A DNA stretch of 64,000 nucleotides from Trebouxia sp. TZW2008 (Eukaryota > Chlorophyta > Trebouxiophyceae > Trebouxiales > Trebouxiaceae). The notes under the pieces were generated by a model. It did no database searches. It was not told the DNA's origin and worked only from the letters and a program-made list of their open reading frames with translations. The position numbers and the translations under genes were made by a program. The stretch spans positions 1-64,000 of the forward strand of contig BDIU01000008.1 of assembly GCA_002118135.1 (NCBI GenBank). Direction: 5' to 3'. Shown here piece by piece: positions 49,101-60,391 of the stretch. Within the stretch, counting starts at the first letter, position 1. The number at the start of each line of letters is the position of its first letter.

Positions 49101-52100
49101 TCTATGATCTTGGGGACCACAGCACGACATTTCAAATGCTGGTCAAGCTCATTAGTCGAAGGGGAAACAAACAAGAAAGGGAACGTCATGGGAGTGTGGC
49201 CCACGTACCGGCTGGAAGATGAGCATGCCATAATCTGGACACAGCAGCTCAGTGACCAGCAGCTGGAAAAACTCCTTCTTGACGCCGCCTGCATCAATGC
49301 CGTCCTCCCCGATGAAATGTACCCGCAATGGCTTGAATACATCCCGGGGTTTCTGCCTTGCTATTTCATCAAGCGCATCCTGCATTGCAACAGGCAGCAA
49401 ACTCTTGGTCACAGGTACAGGTCAGACTTCTCCTGGGCTGCTACAACAGCAGAGCATACAGATCTGCTGCTGGAACATGACACACGGTACAGCTTGGCAA
49501 TGTGTGATGTGCATTGCAGCCTGGCAATAATCGGCAATGGCAAGCCACTTGCTGCAGGCAATGTGCAGCAAATGAGGCAAGCATTGGGAGCACAAGATGC
49601 TCATCTGGATCAGGGTAGTGTCTCTTGTGCACGAGTGTAAGCATAAGTGATAACAGCTAAACTTTGCCAACAGTGTCTCCGCCCATGTTGTGATAAAAGA
49701 CTTGGCACAAGCAATTCAGTTGCAGTATGATAGATCACTGGGCGCACCTCAACTAGGTGATTTCTCCTGATTCTGAGAATGCACATGTCCGGATGTGTGT
49801 CAGGCACTCCGCTCTCTTGGGGTTTGGGCAAATTCATTGAGCTAGCCCTCTGCAGGCCCAGCTCATCTGCCAGGAAGCTGCCTGAACCTGAGCCGCTGCT
49901 GCTGGTGTGACGAAGACCAACGGCAGCTGCATGGGGGGGCGGCAGCATCTGGTGAAGGGGTACCCCTCCTGACCCCCCAGAGGGCCCTGGGGTGGCCGTG
50001 CTGCCCCCAAAGGCTGCTGCCCCTGCCGCAGGGGCTGCTGCTGGCTGGCCTGCCCCGCTGGCGCTGGTTGTGGCTGTGTTGTGGCTGTGCAGTCGGCTGG
50101 CTGACATCTCCCTGGCCACCATCTGGCGCTCATCTGCCGCCTGTCCAAAACAGGGGAAGTCAGTCAGCCAAAAAAAATAAATACCGCAAACGATGTTCGA
50201 TCAGAAGTCAAGTGCATGCTGACATCTCCCTGGCAACCATCTGCCGCTCATCTACTGCCTGAAAGAAGAGGGAAAGCTGATCAGCAGCAAGATAGACACA
50301 GACAGGAAGCAACAGAGTTCAAGTGCATGCTGACATCTCCCTGGCCACCATCTGCTGCTCATCTGCCGCCTGTCAAGCAGGTGGAGCATGTCAAAACTTC
50401 TCAGCAAGTCAGAAATTAGCAAAGTTTGCGCCCATGGCATGCTTTGCTTTCATGTTACCACTTCACGCTAGACAGCAAGCCTTTCTTGTATTTGATGGTC
50501 TCAGTTGCATTGCAATCTGTTCAGGCAGAAGGTCATGCGAACATGATTTGACATTGCTCTAGCATCATTCAGGCACCATCAAAGAACACAAGCCAGATGA
50601 TGACAGCCTTGCAGACAGGTCAAAAGTGTCATACGCCAACCACAATCAAGTTTCATAAACAAGCTCCTTGAGCTGAAGCAGAACAACTACAAGTGAGAGA
50701 CAGCTGATGGTGATGACGATGGTGACAAAGATGATGCTGCGTTCTGCTGTTGTCTGGGCACCCCACAATTCACGCCTGAACTGGTATTGGTGAACCAACT
50801 ATGCTCAACATGCAGGTGATCAAGGCTGACCTGATAGCCAGGAGTGCCTTCTGCAGAGGGCTCGCCATCTGCATTGTTGCGGAACATGTTCTGCCACAGG
50901 TTGCGCAGGGCGCCTGTGCCTGAGCGCGGCCCCTGCCGCCGGCTATCTGACCTACGAGCCCCCACAGCAGCACTGCGCACATCCTCCTGCATGCATTGAA
51001 CGACAACCTGCGGACTACATACACATACACTTCCATACATTGCTCTGTTGACAGATACTGTTTGTGCTTCATATGTCCTGCAGGGAGCCTGTGCCTGAGC
51101 GCGGCCCTTGCCGCCAGCTGTCTGACCTGCGAGCCCCCACTGCAGCACTGCGCACATCCTCTTGTACAACAACCATCAAAATCAGGGGCTTGTTACACAT
51201 TTCTGTATGTTTTGTATGTTACATGACCGGCAGAATCAGTGCGGGCTGCCACTGCAGCACTGCGTACATCCTCCTGCACCCCATGTGAATAATCTAGGGG
51301 TTGAGCTACATACATCATTCCATGTTGCACTGTTACCTTATGCAAAATATGAGTGCTATGGTCTATATTGAACAGAGCACTGAGGCAGCCCCTGCCGCCA
51401 GTGGTCTGACCTGCGGGGCCCCACAGCAGCACTGTGCATATGGTCCCTCAGCCCATATGGATAGGTTAATAAGCAGTCTACACACATATACAGATCGTGT
51501 GAAGCTCAAGTGCTTACTTGTCAGGCAGCTGTAACAGTGTGATATTCAAATTACATGCTGGCTGCTTCTGCTTAGAAAAGCTTTTAAAGTCATGCCTAAC
51601 AACCCCTTTTTGATTCTCACTTTGCCTTGTGCCTGTTGTGACGCCTGACGGCAACACTTTTTTCCCCTAATTTTCTTGTGGGCTGACAATGTACCCGCTA
51701 CTGCACACAAGGTCACCTGCAACTGAGCAAGAGGCACGAGACAGCAACGTTGCTGTCAAGCAACAGCTTTTTACACAGTGTTGAGGTCTGCATGTAAGAG
51801 TTACCTGCAACTGAGCATCCTTCTCTTTGATGGAGGCCTTGTGGTCAGGCAGCACCCGCTCCTCAGTGCCTGCTCGCCCACTGCCATTGGCCTGCTCCAT
51901 ACGCGCTTGCTGCACCGTCTGCATGCACACCACACAGCTATCAGCCTCAGGCGCTTTCACTGGCAAGCAATGGTGCGCTGTGCACCTGAACCTTGCGCAA
52001 CATATAGACAGAACAGAAGCAAAGCTTCATGGAACTGCAGCGAGACACATGGGCTTGATTGGGCTGCTCTTGATATTGATCAAGCCAAACCCTGATGTTT

Positions 52101-55100
52101 GATGACAGCAATGCCTAAGCAGTCTGAACTGCTTAGGAGCTGCACCATTGGGAGTACCAGGCATGGAATTCATGCAGCTCAATTGTGTAGTTGCCACAAA
52201 TTCCTATACACAGTCTTTCCCTGACCAATTCTGGCTGCTGCCGCACATGGATGGCCAACAGCTGGTGATGAGCAATGAGCAGGGTTGATTGCAGCTGTGG
52301 GGCATATGTGCCCACCTGAGTCATGAGGAAGCGAGCCTCAGTATGCAGCAGCTTGCTCTTGGCGCGCGGGTTGAGCAGGAAGGGGTAACTGCAGAAGGAG
52401 AAAGGTCCGTCCAGGCCAAACTGGTGCTGAGGCTGGTCATGGGTTTGCCGCCAGGCTACGTAGTGATCCTCAACATCCAACTTCTCACTGCAACAAAGTT
52501 GAGCACAGTTTGAGCTCTGTGCAGCACAGCTGAGACTTCACAACAGATAGAGAAAGGCCAAGCTGATGCTGAAGCTGGTTGTGGGTTTGTTGCCAGCTGA
52601 CAGAGAGATCTTCCACATCAAGCCTTTTACTGCACGCAAAGTTGACAACATCGTTACCTCTGTGCAGCACATGTTGGACAGCCAAGCCAATGTTGACTGC
52701 GCACAGAGCTGAGCGCTTTGTCATCTCTGTGCAGCGCATAGGCGACTTCACAGCTAATACCAACAAGCCAAGGCTTTGAGCACTGGGCACATTATCGACC
52801 CAACGAACATTGCAGAAATAGGCACCATTCAAACTGTAGTGAGGGATCAGAGCTTTGTATGAAGTTGACGTGTGGCCCTGATGTCAGCATTATGAGTGTA
52901 CAGCCCTCCCCTCACAGATCGGCGCAAAGGATCACCTGATGAGCTCATTGTAGAAGGCTTCAGGGGGCAGTTGGCGGCCCAGCTGGTTGGCCTCCTCGAC
53001 CTTGGCCAGCACTTTGATCACGTTCATCACGCTCACTGTCAGCTTCTTTGTCACAAACAGCTCGTCTGTGAGGTACTGCTGAAGCGGCAGCACCACACGC
53101 TCCTGCAGCAGGGGCCCTGGGTACTCTGCCCACCATTTCACCAAGCACTGCATCAGCAGCAATGAAGTCAGCAGTCAATCAGCGAAGCATGAGTATTACT
53201 GTGAGCAGGGTCTCTGATACAGCAGTAGCAGCAGCAACAGCAGCAACAGGTCAAAAGCCCAGCCAGCAAAGCACAAGCGTCGGCGTGAATCGCAGTGTCA
53301 ATAATATTGCTGCCCAGCACTTCACCAGGCGCTGCAGGAGCAGTGACAAACTCAGCACTCAGCTAGCAAGTACAGTAAAGCATGAGCACATGCATGAATC
53401 CAGGCACTGCAGCAGCAGCAACAGGCGTGGCAGTCTGCCAGCAAAGGATGAAAATCGGCATGGAAAGGAGCCTGAGCAGGATCTCAGTCCATGACTTTAC
53501 CTGGTGATGTTGACAATGCAAACTCACATGCACATTGCAGAACAGCCAGGAAGCAATCAAGGCCTGGTAAAATTCCCAAACAACTGAGTTCTGATCACTG
53601 TGGGCTCTCTAGGGGGGTGCACTAGACTTGTCTGCATGTAATCAAAGCCTGTATCAGATAACATGGCCGTGAGGTTGCAGAATTGCTGCACATGCACAAG
53701 AGGTGAATGGACTCACATGTCTGCTGGATGAGGGTGCTGTCAGGATGGAGTTACACAAGCGGGGGATGAGCACATTGGCCAGCTTCTTCTCAGCTAGCAG
53801 GGGACTCTGAGCAGCCGCCAGCAACACCTGAGCCCTGCGACACCATCACAGCAGTCGTGAGCTGACTGTAAACGCTGCAAAGCATCAAGGACATGGTACA
53901 AGCACAGAGGCCAGAGTTCTGTGACACCATGCAAGCAGTTGCATTTGGGCGCAAAAGCTGCACAGAGCACGAGACAAGCAGACAAATTGAGTGCTCAACA
54001 GGGCACAGGTTTGCAAGGGGCAGTCTGAGTGCTGGGTAAAATCAGTGGACAGTGCTTTCAATCTCACCTTTCAGGTGTACCTTACAGGTGTACCTTTCAG
54101 GTGTACCCGGGAGGCTTATATTGCGGTGCAACTTGTCCAGCAGCTGGCCGGCAGCTTTGAAAAGGACTGACTGGATGCTGTGCAAGGTCAATAAGAAGTT
54201 CTTTCAGTGCTTTCACTTTTACCTTTGAGAGGTGACCAACAGGCGCACATTGCGGTGCAAGTCATCCAACAACTAGCCAGCAGCTTTGTACAGGGCTAAA
54301 TGGATGCTGTGCAAGGTCACTGAAAGTGCTTTCAGGGCTTTTACCTTTCAGGGGTGCCCAAGAGGCGCACATTGCGGTGCAAGTCATCCAACAGCTGGCC
54401 TGCTGCTTTGTACAAGGCTGACTGGATGCTTGCGCTGCACAGGCCGTTGATGGAGTCCTGGATGGCGTCCAGGTTGGCAGCTGTCTGATCGGCTGCCGGC
54501 TGACTGGGAGAGGCGGGGGTTTTGTACAAGCCCAGAATTGACTTTTGCATCTCATCTAGCAGTTCTACGTCTATGCCTATTCTATCCTGCAGGCAAAGTG
54601 AAAGTCTGCGGGTACAATCTTGCCAGCTGCATGACTTTTGCTGGCTGCTTAAGGAAAAGTTCCCACAGTTGGGCACCACCAGGACCCAGGACCCATACAC
54701 ACTGTCATGGAACAAGTTCTGATTGTGAATATTGCTCATTGCTATAGCTTACTCTTGCTTGTGACAGCAAAGCAGACCCTGTTCTTTTGACTTCAATGAT
54801 GAAGACAGCTCATTGCAGCACCTTGCATATCAGCTGTAAACACACATTTTGACAAGACAGCTCACTTTGCTTGCCCAAGTACTCACATCATGCACAACTG
54901 GGGTTGCATGGTGTCATGGCGCCTGACACTGTCCGCATCAGGCAAATGCGTTTCCTGGCAGTGCCCGTAGCATGCAAATGCATGCACCTATTTGGTGGGA
55001 AGAGCGCACCTTGAAGCCAAAAGTGGCGCTGAGGGCAGCAGCAGAGCCAAACACCATTTCCACAGCTGTCACAATGGGCTTGAGGTGCTTGGCACTGGGG

Positions 55101-58100
55101 CCACGGTCCCTGTCCCCAGCTGCAGTGCTGCTGCTACTGCTGGTTGCACTGCCTGAGCTGGCCTGCTCTGCTGCAGATTGGATGGCCTCACGCAATCTGC
55201 ATGCAATCAAGATTGAGCCCAGCAGATTGAGGCTGTAATGAGAACTCAATCAGAATCTTGAAGTACTTGCAGATTAGCAGCCTTGCTGTGCAAAGAAGAC
55301 AACTGGAAAAGCATGGGAACAGCATGCCAGTATGAATCTGAGGATGACTTGAAAAGGGAGGTCTATGCCTGTAGGTGTCACAGGCAAGAGCTTTTGTTGC
55401 CAGAGGCAGGCCAAGACTGCGACTCTTTGTAATCTTGGTTGTCTCTTGTCAGTGTGCATGGCAAGCACGACCTTATGCAGCATTGGGATGCATGCATCAC
55501 AGCAAAACTTGAAAGGCTTGGCCAGAGCTGTATTCACCTGTCTGCAAGGCTGTTGTGGCGGTGGTCTGGCAGCTCATCAGGCGCTCTCGTCAGCAGAGCA
55601 GTGCAGTAGCTGCCAGCCACCATGGAGGAGACCACAGCAGACTTGTTGCCCCGCTGCTGCTGCAGGAACTGCAGGTTGAGCTTGGTGGGCACTGTGACTT
55701 CATTGCGGGTGGGGTGTGAGGACTCCCCGTCCTGGTCAAGGGAGTGGGGCAGGGCTGGTTCAGTGCCAGCAGCCCCTGCTGTGAACTTGAGGTAGGGCAG
55801 CTGACCAAACTCTGTGGAGCCACAACCATACACTGTCCCGTCCCTGCATACAGCAGAGCAATGTACAGCAGTGAGGCTCTGGACCTGAGCTGATTGAGAG
55901 AGTGGGGCAGGGACATTGCAGTGCCTGCAGCCCCTGTTTTGGACTCAAAGTATGGCAGCTGGCCCAACTTTGTGGAGCCACACTGTCCCATCCCTGTGAA
56001 CAGAGGAGCAGCAACGCCTCTGGGCATGTTCAAGCATGTGATCAGGGCTAGGACCTAGTCTTACTGTGCAATCAATGCCATTGCCAACACAAGACCGCTG
56101 AGCCACAGCCACTTCCTGTCCAGGAAGGCAACAAGGATTCGCTTAGCTGCCAGCAAACATGCAAGTTGCATGGAGAACAGATAACAGCAAGCACAGTGGC
56201 AGATCCTGAACAGAATGGCTTGGGCGCATAAAGCAGTGCTCATGTGCGCTCAGTTTGAGCTGAGCACTTTCCTAGCTAAGCACTTTCCTAGCAAACATGT
56301 ACACAAGCAGATTGCACGATGATACAAACTCACTGGCAGAGGAACAGGGTGTGTTGTGCCCCACAGGCGACTGTCTGTACACCCGCTCCTTCTAGCTCTT
56401 TGATCTCAGTTGGCGCTGCCTTGTCCTTGAAGGTGCGTGTGCCCAGCTGACCGCAGTTGTTGGCGCCCCAAGCACACACCTGGTTGTCTGTCACAGCAAC
56501 TGTGTGATGGCCCCCAGCTGCCACACATTGCACATGCTGCACAGGCAACGCAGCATGTTCAGCTGCCTGAGACTGTCAGCATGCAACATGCCAACACACA
56601 GCTGATTGTCTGTCACAGCGACTGTGTGATGGCCCTCAGCTGCCACACATCGCAGATGCTGCACAGAAACTGCGTTAGGTTTTGCTATCTGTGATAGCCA
56701 GCATGGCAAATGGACTGATGACCTATGGCAAAATAAAAGTCCAAGCACACATGTGACTGTCTGTCTGGAGGGACTTTGAGGTCCCTCCATCACACAGTGG
56801 GGCACTGTGTGATGCCCTCCAGCTGCCACACATTGCACATGCTGCACTGCAAACAGGCCCTCGTCACTTGTCTGAGACTGTCAGCATACAAGGCACACGA
56901 GTGGTCTATGTCAACGCAAAGGTTATTTTGGGTGGCTGATCTATGTTGGCAGCGTATCTGGAAAGCGCTTGGTCACATTAAAAGATTGCTGTACCTGCAA
57001 GGGTACTCGGCGTGGCAATAGAACCCTAGTGTCTTCAGAGTTCTGCTGGGTGGCCTCCACGGGCGTATTGGGCTCACTAGCCAGGTGCTTCTCCAGAACG
57101 TGGTCAGGCACACTGAACAGCCACTCAGTGGCCACCTCAACCCCAACATTGCCAGTCTCTGAAAGGGCCAGCTCTGCCTTCTCATTGGGGATGCCCATGT
57201 CCATCATGGCAGTCAAGAAGCGCTGGTTCACCTTGCGCCGCGCCTTCCTCTTCTCTGAGGCTGACCTCTGCAACAGCAGTGGTTGAGAATGATTGAGCTC
57301 CTGTCAAGCTTACCCAGGCTCAATGCCAAATTGCACGCTGAGCAATCTGGCGTCCAATCCCAGCTTAGTCGAGTTTTCAGGCACACAAGAGCTAGCAAGC
57401 AAGCTAGGAACCTGAATCTGTCGTGCTACGCAATCATAGGCATGTTCACTGGCATATTGGACAATGAAGATATCAAGTGAAGCTCTGTTGCCACTCGTGA
57501 CAGCCTGGAGAGGCTGTCAAAGAAGCATAAGCCAGCTTGTTTGCACTCAGCTATGTGGTGAAGCTCACAGCACACGGTCTGCATGACGCACATGACCCCA
57601 GCAATGAGCAACGACTCCTGCAGCCTAATGTTGTGCCTGCTTTGCTTCTCTTCAGCTGCAGTCATTATGCGGCCATCGCGCCACTGCAACAGGTGTGCAT
57701 CAAACACAGGATTTGCATAGCAATGGCAAGCAGTTATAGACAGAGGAGGGCTCACAGAGGCTTGGGCTGCCACATCAGCAGCAGCAGGCAGGCCCAGCTG
57801 GCCCTTCTCATTGCTGCCCCACATGAACAGGAAGCCGTTGCTTGTCAGGGCTGCGCTGTGTGCGTCACCTGCAGCAGAAAGCACACTGACATGACATAAG
57901 CTGTTGAGCAATTCAGGAACGCCTTCAATTCAGCAGTTGCAGATAGATGCAATGAGCTGCAGGCAGCATGTTTTGCTCCAGCAAAAGCAGCAGCATAATA
58001 TAGAATGGTGTACGCAGCATGATGCAATATGCTACAGGCTGTCATGCTGCCACATTGGCTATATATGGCGAGTGCTAGATGGAGCTATACTGCTACTGAA

Positions 58101-60391
58101 GCCAGACATGACAAGTGTCACAGGATCAAGGACAGGACAAGAGCAGAAAGATCAGGCTGTGCAAAGCATAGCAATCTTACAGCAGAGCATGTGTGTAGCA
58201 GACAGCAGCCATGGCAGGACATATGCAAGACAATCTGTGCAGCAGGAATGGCCGTTAAGGACTTACCAGCTGCAAGCTGCTGCACTGGCATCGCCCAAAG
58301 AGCATCCACAACAGCGGGTGACTTGCGGACAAGGGCGTCATTCAACCCAAGCTGTCCTGATGTGTTCAGACCCCAAGCGAAAACCTGCACATGCAGTTGT
58401 GGTGCAGTAAGCACAATGTTTTCCTTTTGCGATAGTTTCTGGCATGCATGCAATTTCGCTGAAGGATATGGTTCAAAACACAGTGTGTCTGCTCAGCGCA
58501 TGCAAACGGTATTGGGTGGAGTAGCATCATTATCTGACAACATTGTTCTGCCAGTGTGATCGTGAGCGGTTGTCAATGCGCTGTACTGCAGAGGATGCTA
58601 GGGCGCTGTGCAAAAAGTTGTCAACACACAGGTAATGACAGGTTGCAATTGCGTACTTTGCTTTCAAACAAGCTTTGCACTCTACAAGGTTTATGATGAT
58701 CTTGTGCATGCAGCAGTCATAGATACTGCAATCACAGCTTCTACAGTCACAGCCAGCCCTTCAGGCATTGATGACAGTGATAATGAAGAACATGCATATA
58801 GAGAGTAACTTAAGCGATGTTGCAAGCAATACCTGTGAGGTGGCTGTGACACACAAGGTGTGGTACTTGCCGCACACCACTTGGGAGACATACATCCCTT
58901 GCAGTGGCTTGATGCTGCGGGGCTTCACCCATAGGGTCTCAGCACGCTCCCCTTGACCACATTGCCCCTCAGAGTTTGCACCCCAGGAAATCACATCCTC
59001 TGGTGTCAATGCAACGGTGTGATGAGCACCACATGCTAGTGCCCTGACATCCCAGCCTTTCAGGATCTCCATCTTTGTGGGGACGTGCTTGTCATGGCCC
59101 ACGTTTTGGCCTACTTGACCGAGGTCGTTTTTGCCCCATGTGAATACTTCTCCTTCGCCGCTGACACCAGCAGCGTGACCCTCTCCAAAGCTGATGGCGG
59201 CCCACTGGCGAACCACCTGCATCAGTCATGTATCCTAGGATAACGTGATAGTCATATGTCACATATTCTAGCACAGGTGCTAAATGCATGTGGCCCATGG
59301 CATTATCATTTGTTGAGGCTAACTCAAATTGGGGTCTTTTAGCAAATAATATGTGACATATTCTAGCACAGGTGCTAAATGCATATGGCCCATGGCATTA
59401 TCATTGTTGAATTCAGATGCTGGCACACTCCGTGTGTTTCAAGAGATGGTTCAGTGCTTTGCCTGCTCATTTCAATGCAGGTGTCGAACGGCAGGCTGTT
59501 TTCTTGAACAGCAAAATGGTGCGCGGTAGAATGACATTGTCCAGAGCAGCTCTGCTTTAGGCTGTGAATTCAAATTCATATGTTGCTGAATTGCTCTGGG
59601 GCATGCATGACAGCTGCTAAACACAGTTCAGATGAAAAGCTGAAAAGCTGCGTGGCTATTGTCAGGGCATATTCATGGTGTACTGAGTGTGTACAATGTA
59701 AACATGGAAGCGGTGTGTGCAGGACGCATCACATCACATCACATCACAGAACTCAAGGCTGACCTGCAATGTTGAGGGTTCGTGAACATCTGCAGTTCCA
59801 CCGACGCCAAGCTGTCCAACACTGTTGCGTCCTGCGTTGATGACAGCAGGTGCATATAGGCATCCAGAAATGCAGTGACTGTGCACATGAAGCTTATGGC
59901 AGAAGCCTTGCATGTTGCAGATGCATCCATATGACGCTCAGGCACCTTGTACACTGTTCTATAAGTGGCAAACACCAACATGCAGCATAAAGTCAACTAC
60001 ATCAGCTGATAGCACGACCACTCACCACACACCCAGCCATTTTCATCTATTGCAGTGCTGAGAAGGGGAGTGGACGGGGAAACTTGGTACTCAGTGTCCT
60101 GCAGGCATGCAAATGCGCTTTTCGCAAACAGCGAGGTCGATGCTGCGTCATTGCAACGGGTCCCCAAGCAACATCATTTCTTCAGAAGCTCGTCGACACA
60201 TCAGACTGCTCAGGGTTGACAAAGCAAAGCCAGCAGAGCCAGCCAACAGCTGTCAGATTACAGAGCGACTGCAGCGAACATTTGCGTGCAGCAACGAGGT
60301 TGCAGACCTTGACGACCTCGAGCGCTTTGATTTTGATCTTGGGAGGCACTCGCACGCCGGCATTGCTGCCTGCGGCGTTCTGCTTCTCCAT
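46117..60391 (-). CDS. RCC1-HECT E3 ubiquitin ligase (HERC-like), very large gene
   Basis: E3 ligase that takes ub from E2 onto a HECT cysteine and then to substrate. Start at 60391 (MEKQNAAGSNAG); exon 60391-60308 joins 60098-60026 in phase. RCC1 blades appear at about 60098-59766 (GRNSVGQLGVGG), 59222-58832 (FTWGKNDLGQVG, ISWGANSEGQCG), 58386-58265 (AWGLNTSGQLG), 57870-57750 (MWGSNEKGQLG), 56548-56335 (AWGANNCGQLG) and 55843-55545. A UBA-like segment (FLTAMMDMGIPNEKAELALS) lies within them at 57250-57000. Helical middle exons follow (HERC4-like FSFCSYPFLLNPRAKSKLL at about 52400). HECT spans about 49410-46117: VHFIGEDGIDAGGVKKEFF, EDEFMLVGLVLGLAIYN, CGNPLLDFDAM, and the catalytic Cys in LPTSHTCFNTLLLPSY (codon 46218-46216); stop at 46117. 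About 22 exons; many borders approximate. Exon copies fill several introns. Confidence 0.9.
47788..47961. mobile_element. 174-bp pogo/mariner-like MITE with TA target duplication
   Basis: Ends are CAGTAATCTCTCTTGATAAG on the left and, inverted, CAGTAACCTCTGTTCATAAC on the right; 19 of the first 23 bases match. TA dinucleotides flank both ends (47786-47787 and 47962-47963). No coding capacity. It lies in an RCC1-HECT intron. Similar pieces occur near 40160-40290 and 25440-25490. Confidence 0.8.
48530..49015 (-). repeat. Copies of the HECT exon end LLCPDYGMLIFQP
   Basis: The functional exon ends near 49208. Copies near 48975, 48838 and 48650, with a remnant near 48540, repeat its last 40-60 bp with the donor (CCGGCTGGAAGATGAGCATG on the plus strand). 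Confidence 0.82.
50215..50375 (-). repeat. Two upstream copies of the exon start AADERQMVAREMSA
   Basis: Plus-strand TGACATCTCCCTGGCCACCA occurs at the functional site (about 50103-50145) and again near 50218 and 50331, at about 115-bp spacing. Each retains an acceptor-like polypyrimidine-AG on the minus strand. Confidence 0.85.
51070..51445 (-). repeat. Three upstream copies of the exon start EDVRSAAVGARRSDS
   Basis: The functional unit is at about 50995-50900. Copies near 51175-51075, 51285-51235 and 51440-51390 repeat the start of the exon. The first is the best preserved and still open for about 30 codons. Confidence 0.82.
51605..51670 (-). repeat. Short hairpin repeat family, copy E (degenerate)
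   Basis: Minus strand reads GTTGCCGTCAGGCGTCACAA, close to the GCCGTTAGGCGTCATAA of copy A, but the GCCTCTG hairpin is degraded. Confidence 0.45.
52555..52700 (-). repeat. Upstream copy of the exon LDVEDHYVAWRQTHDQPQHQ
   Basis: Reads LDVEDLSVSWQQTHNQLQHQ then diverges. It lies about 160 bp upstream in sense of the functional exon (about 52490-52315). A further fragment follows at about 52680. Confidence 0.82.
54100..54310 (-). repeat. Two downstream copies of the exon end LLDDLHRNVRLLGTPER
   Basis: The functional exon ends near 54345. Copies at about 54310-54225 and 54180-54100 repeat its last about 85 bp at about 120-bp spacing. One contains an in-frame stop. Confidence 0.85.
55348..55405 (+). 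repeat. Short hairpin repeat family, copy D (degenerate)
   Basis: GAGGTCTATGCCTGTAGGTG followed by GTTGCCAGAGGCAGGCC. It lies in an RCC1-HECT intron and is related to the copies at 26588 and 23321. Confidence 0.5.
55890..56010 (-). repeat. Upstream copy of the RCC1 exon CGSTEFGQLPYLKF
   Basis: The functional exon begins near 55843. The copy repeats its first about 110 bp (CGSTKLGQLPYFE), about 165 bp upstream in sense. Confidence 0.82.
56590..56870 (-). repeat. Two upstream copies of the RCC1 exon VQCVAAGGHHTVAVTDN
   Basis: The copy at about 56660-56590 reads HLRCVAAEGHHTVAVTDNQL. A more decayed copy lies at about 56860-56800. The functional exon is at 56548-56335. Confidence 0.85.
59253..59412. 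repeat. Direct repeat of about 60 bp in an RCC1-HECT intron
   Basis: Two copies, 59253-59318 and 59347-59412, share ACATATTCTAGCACAGGTGC and GGCCCATGGCATTATCATT. They are non-coding. Confidence 0.85.
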
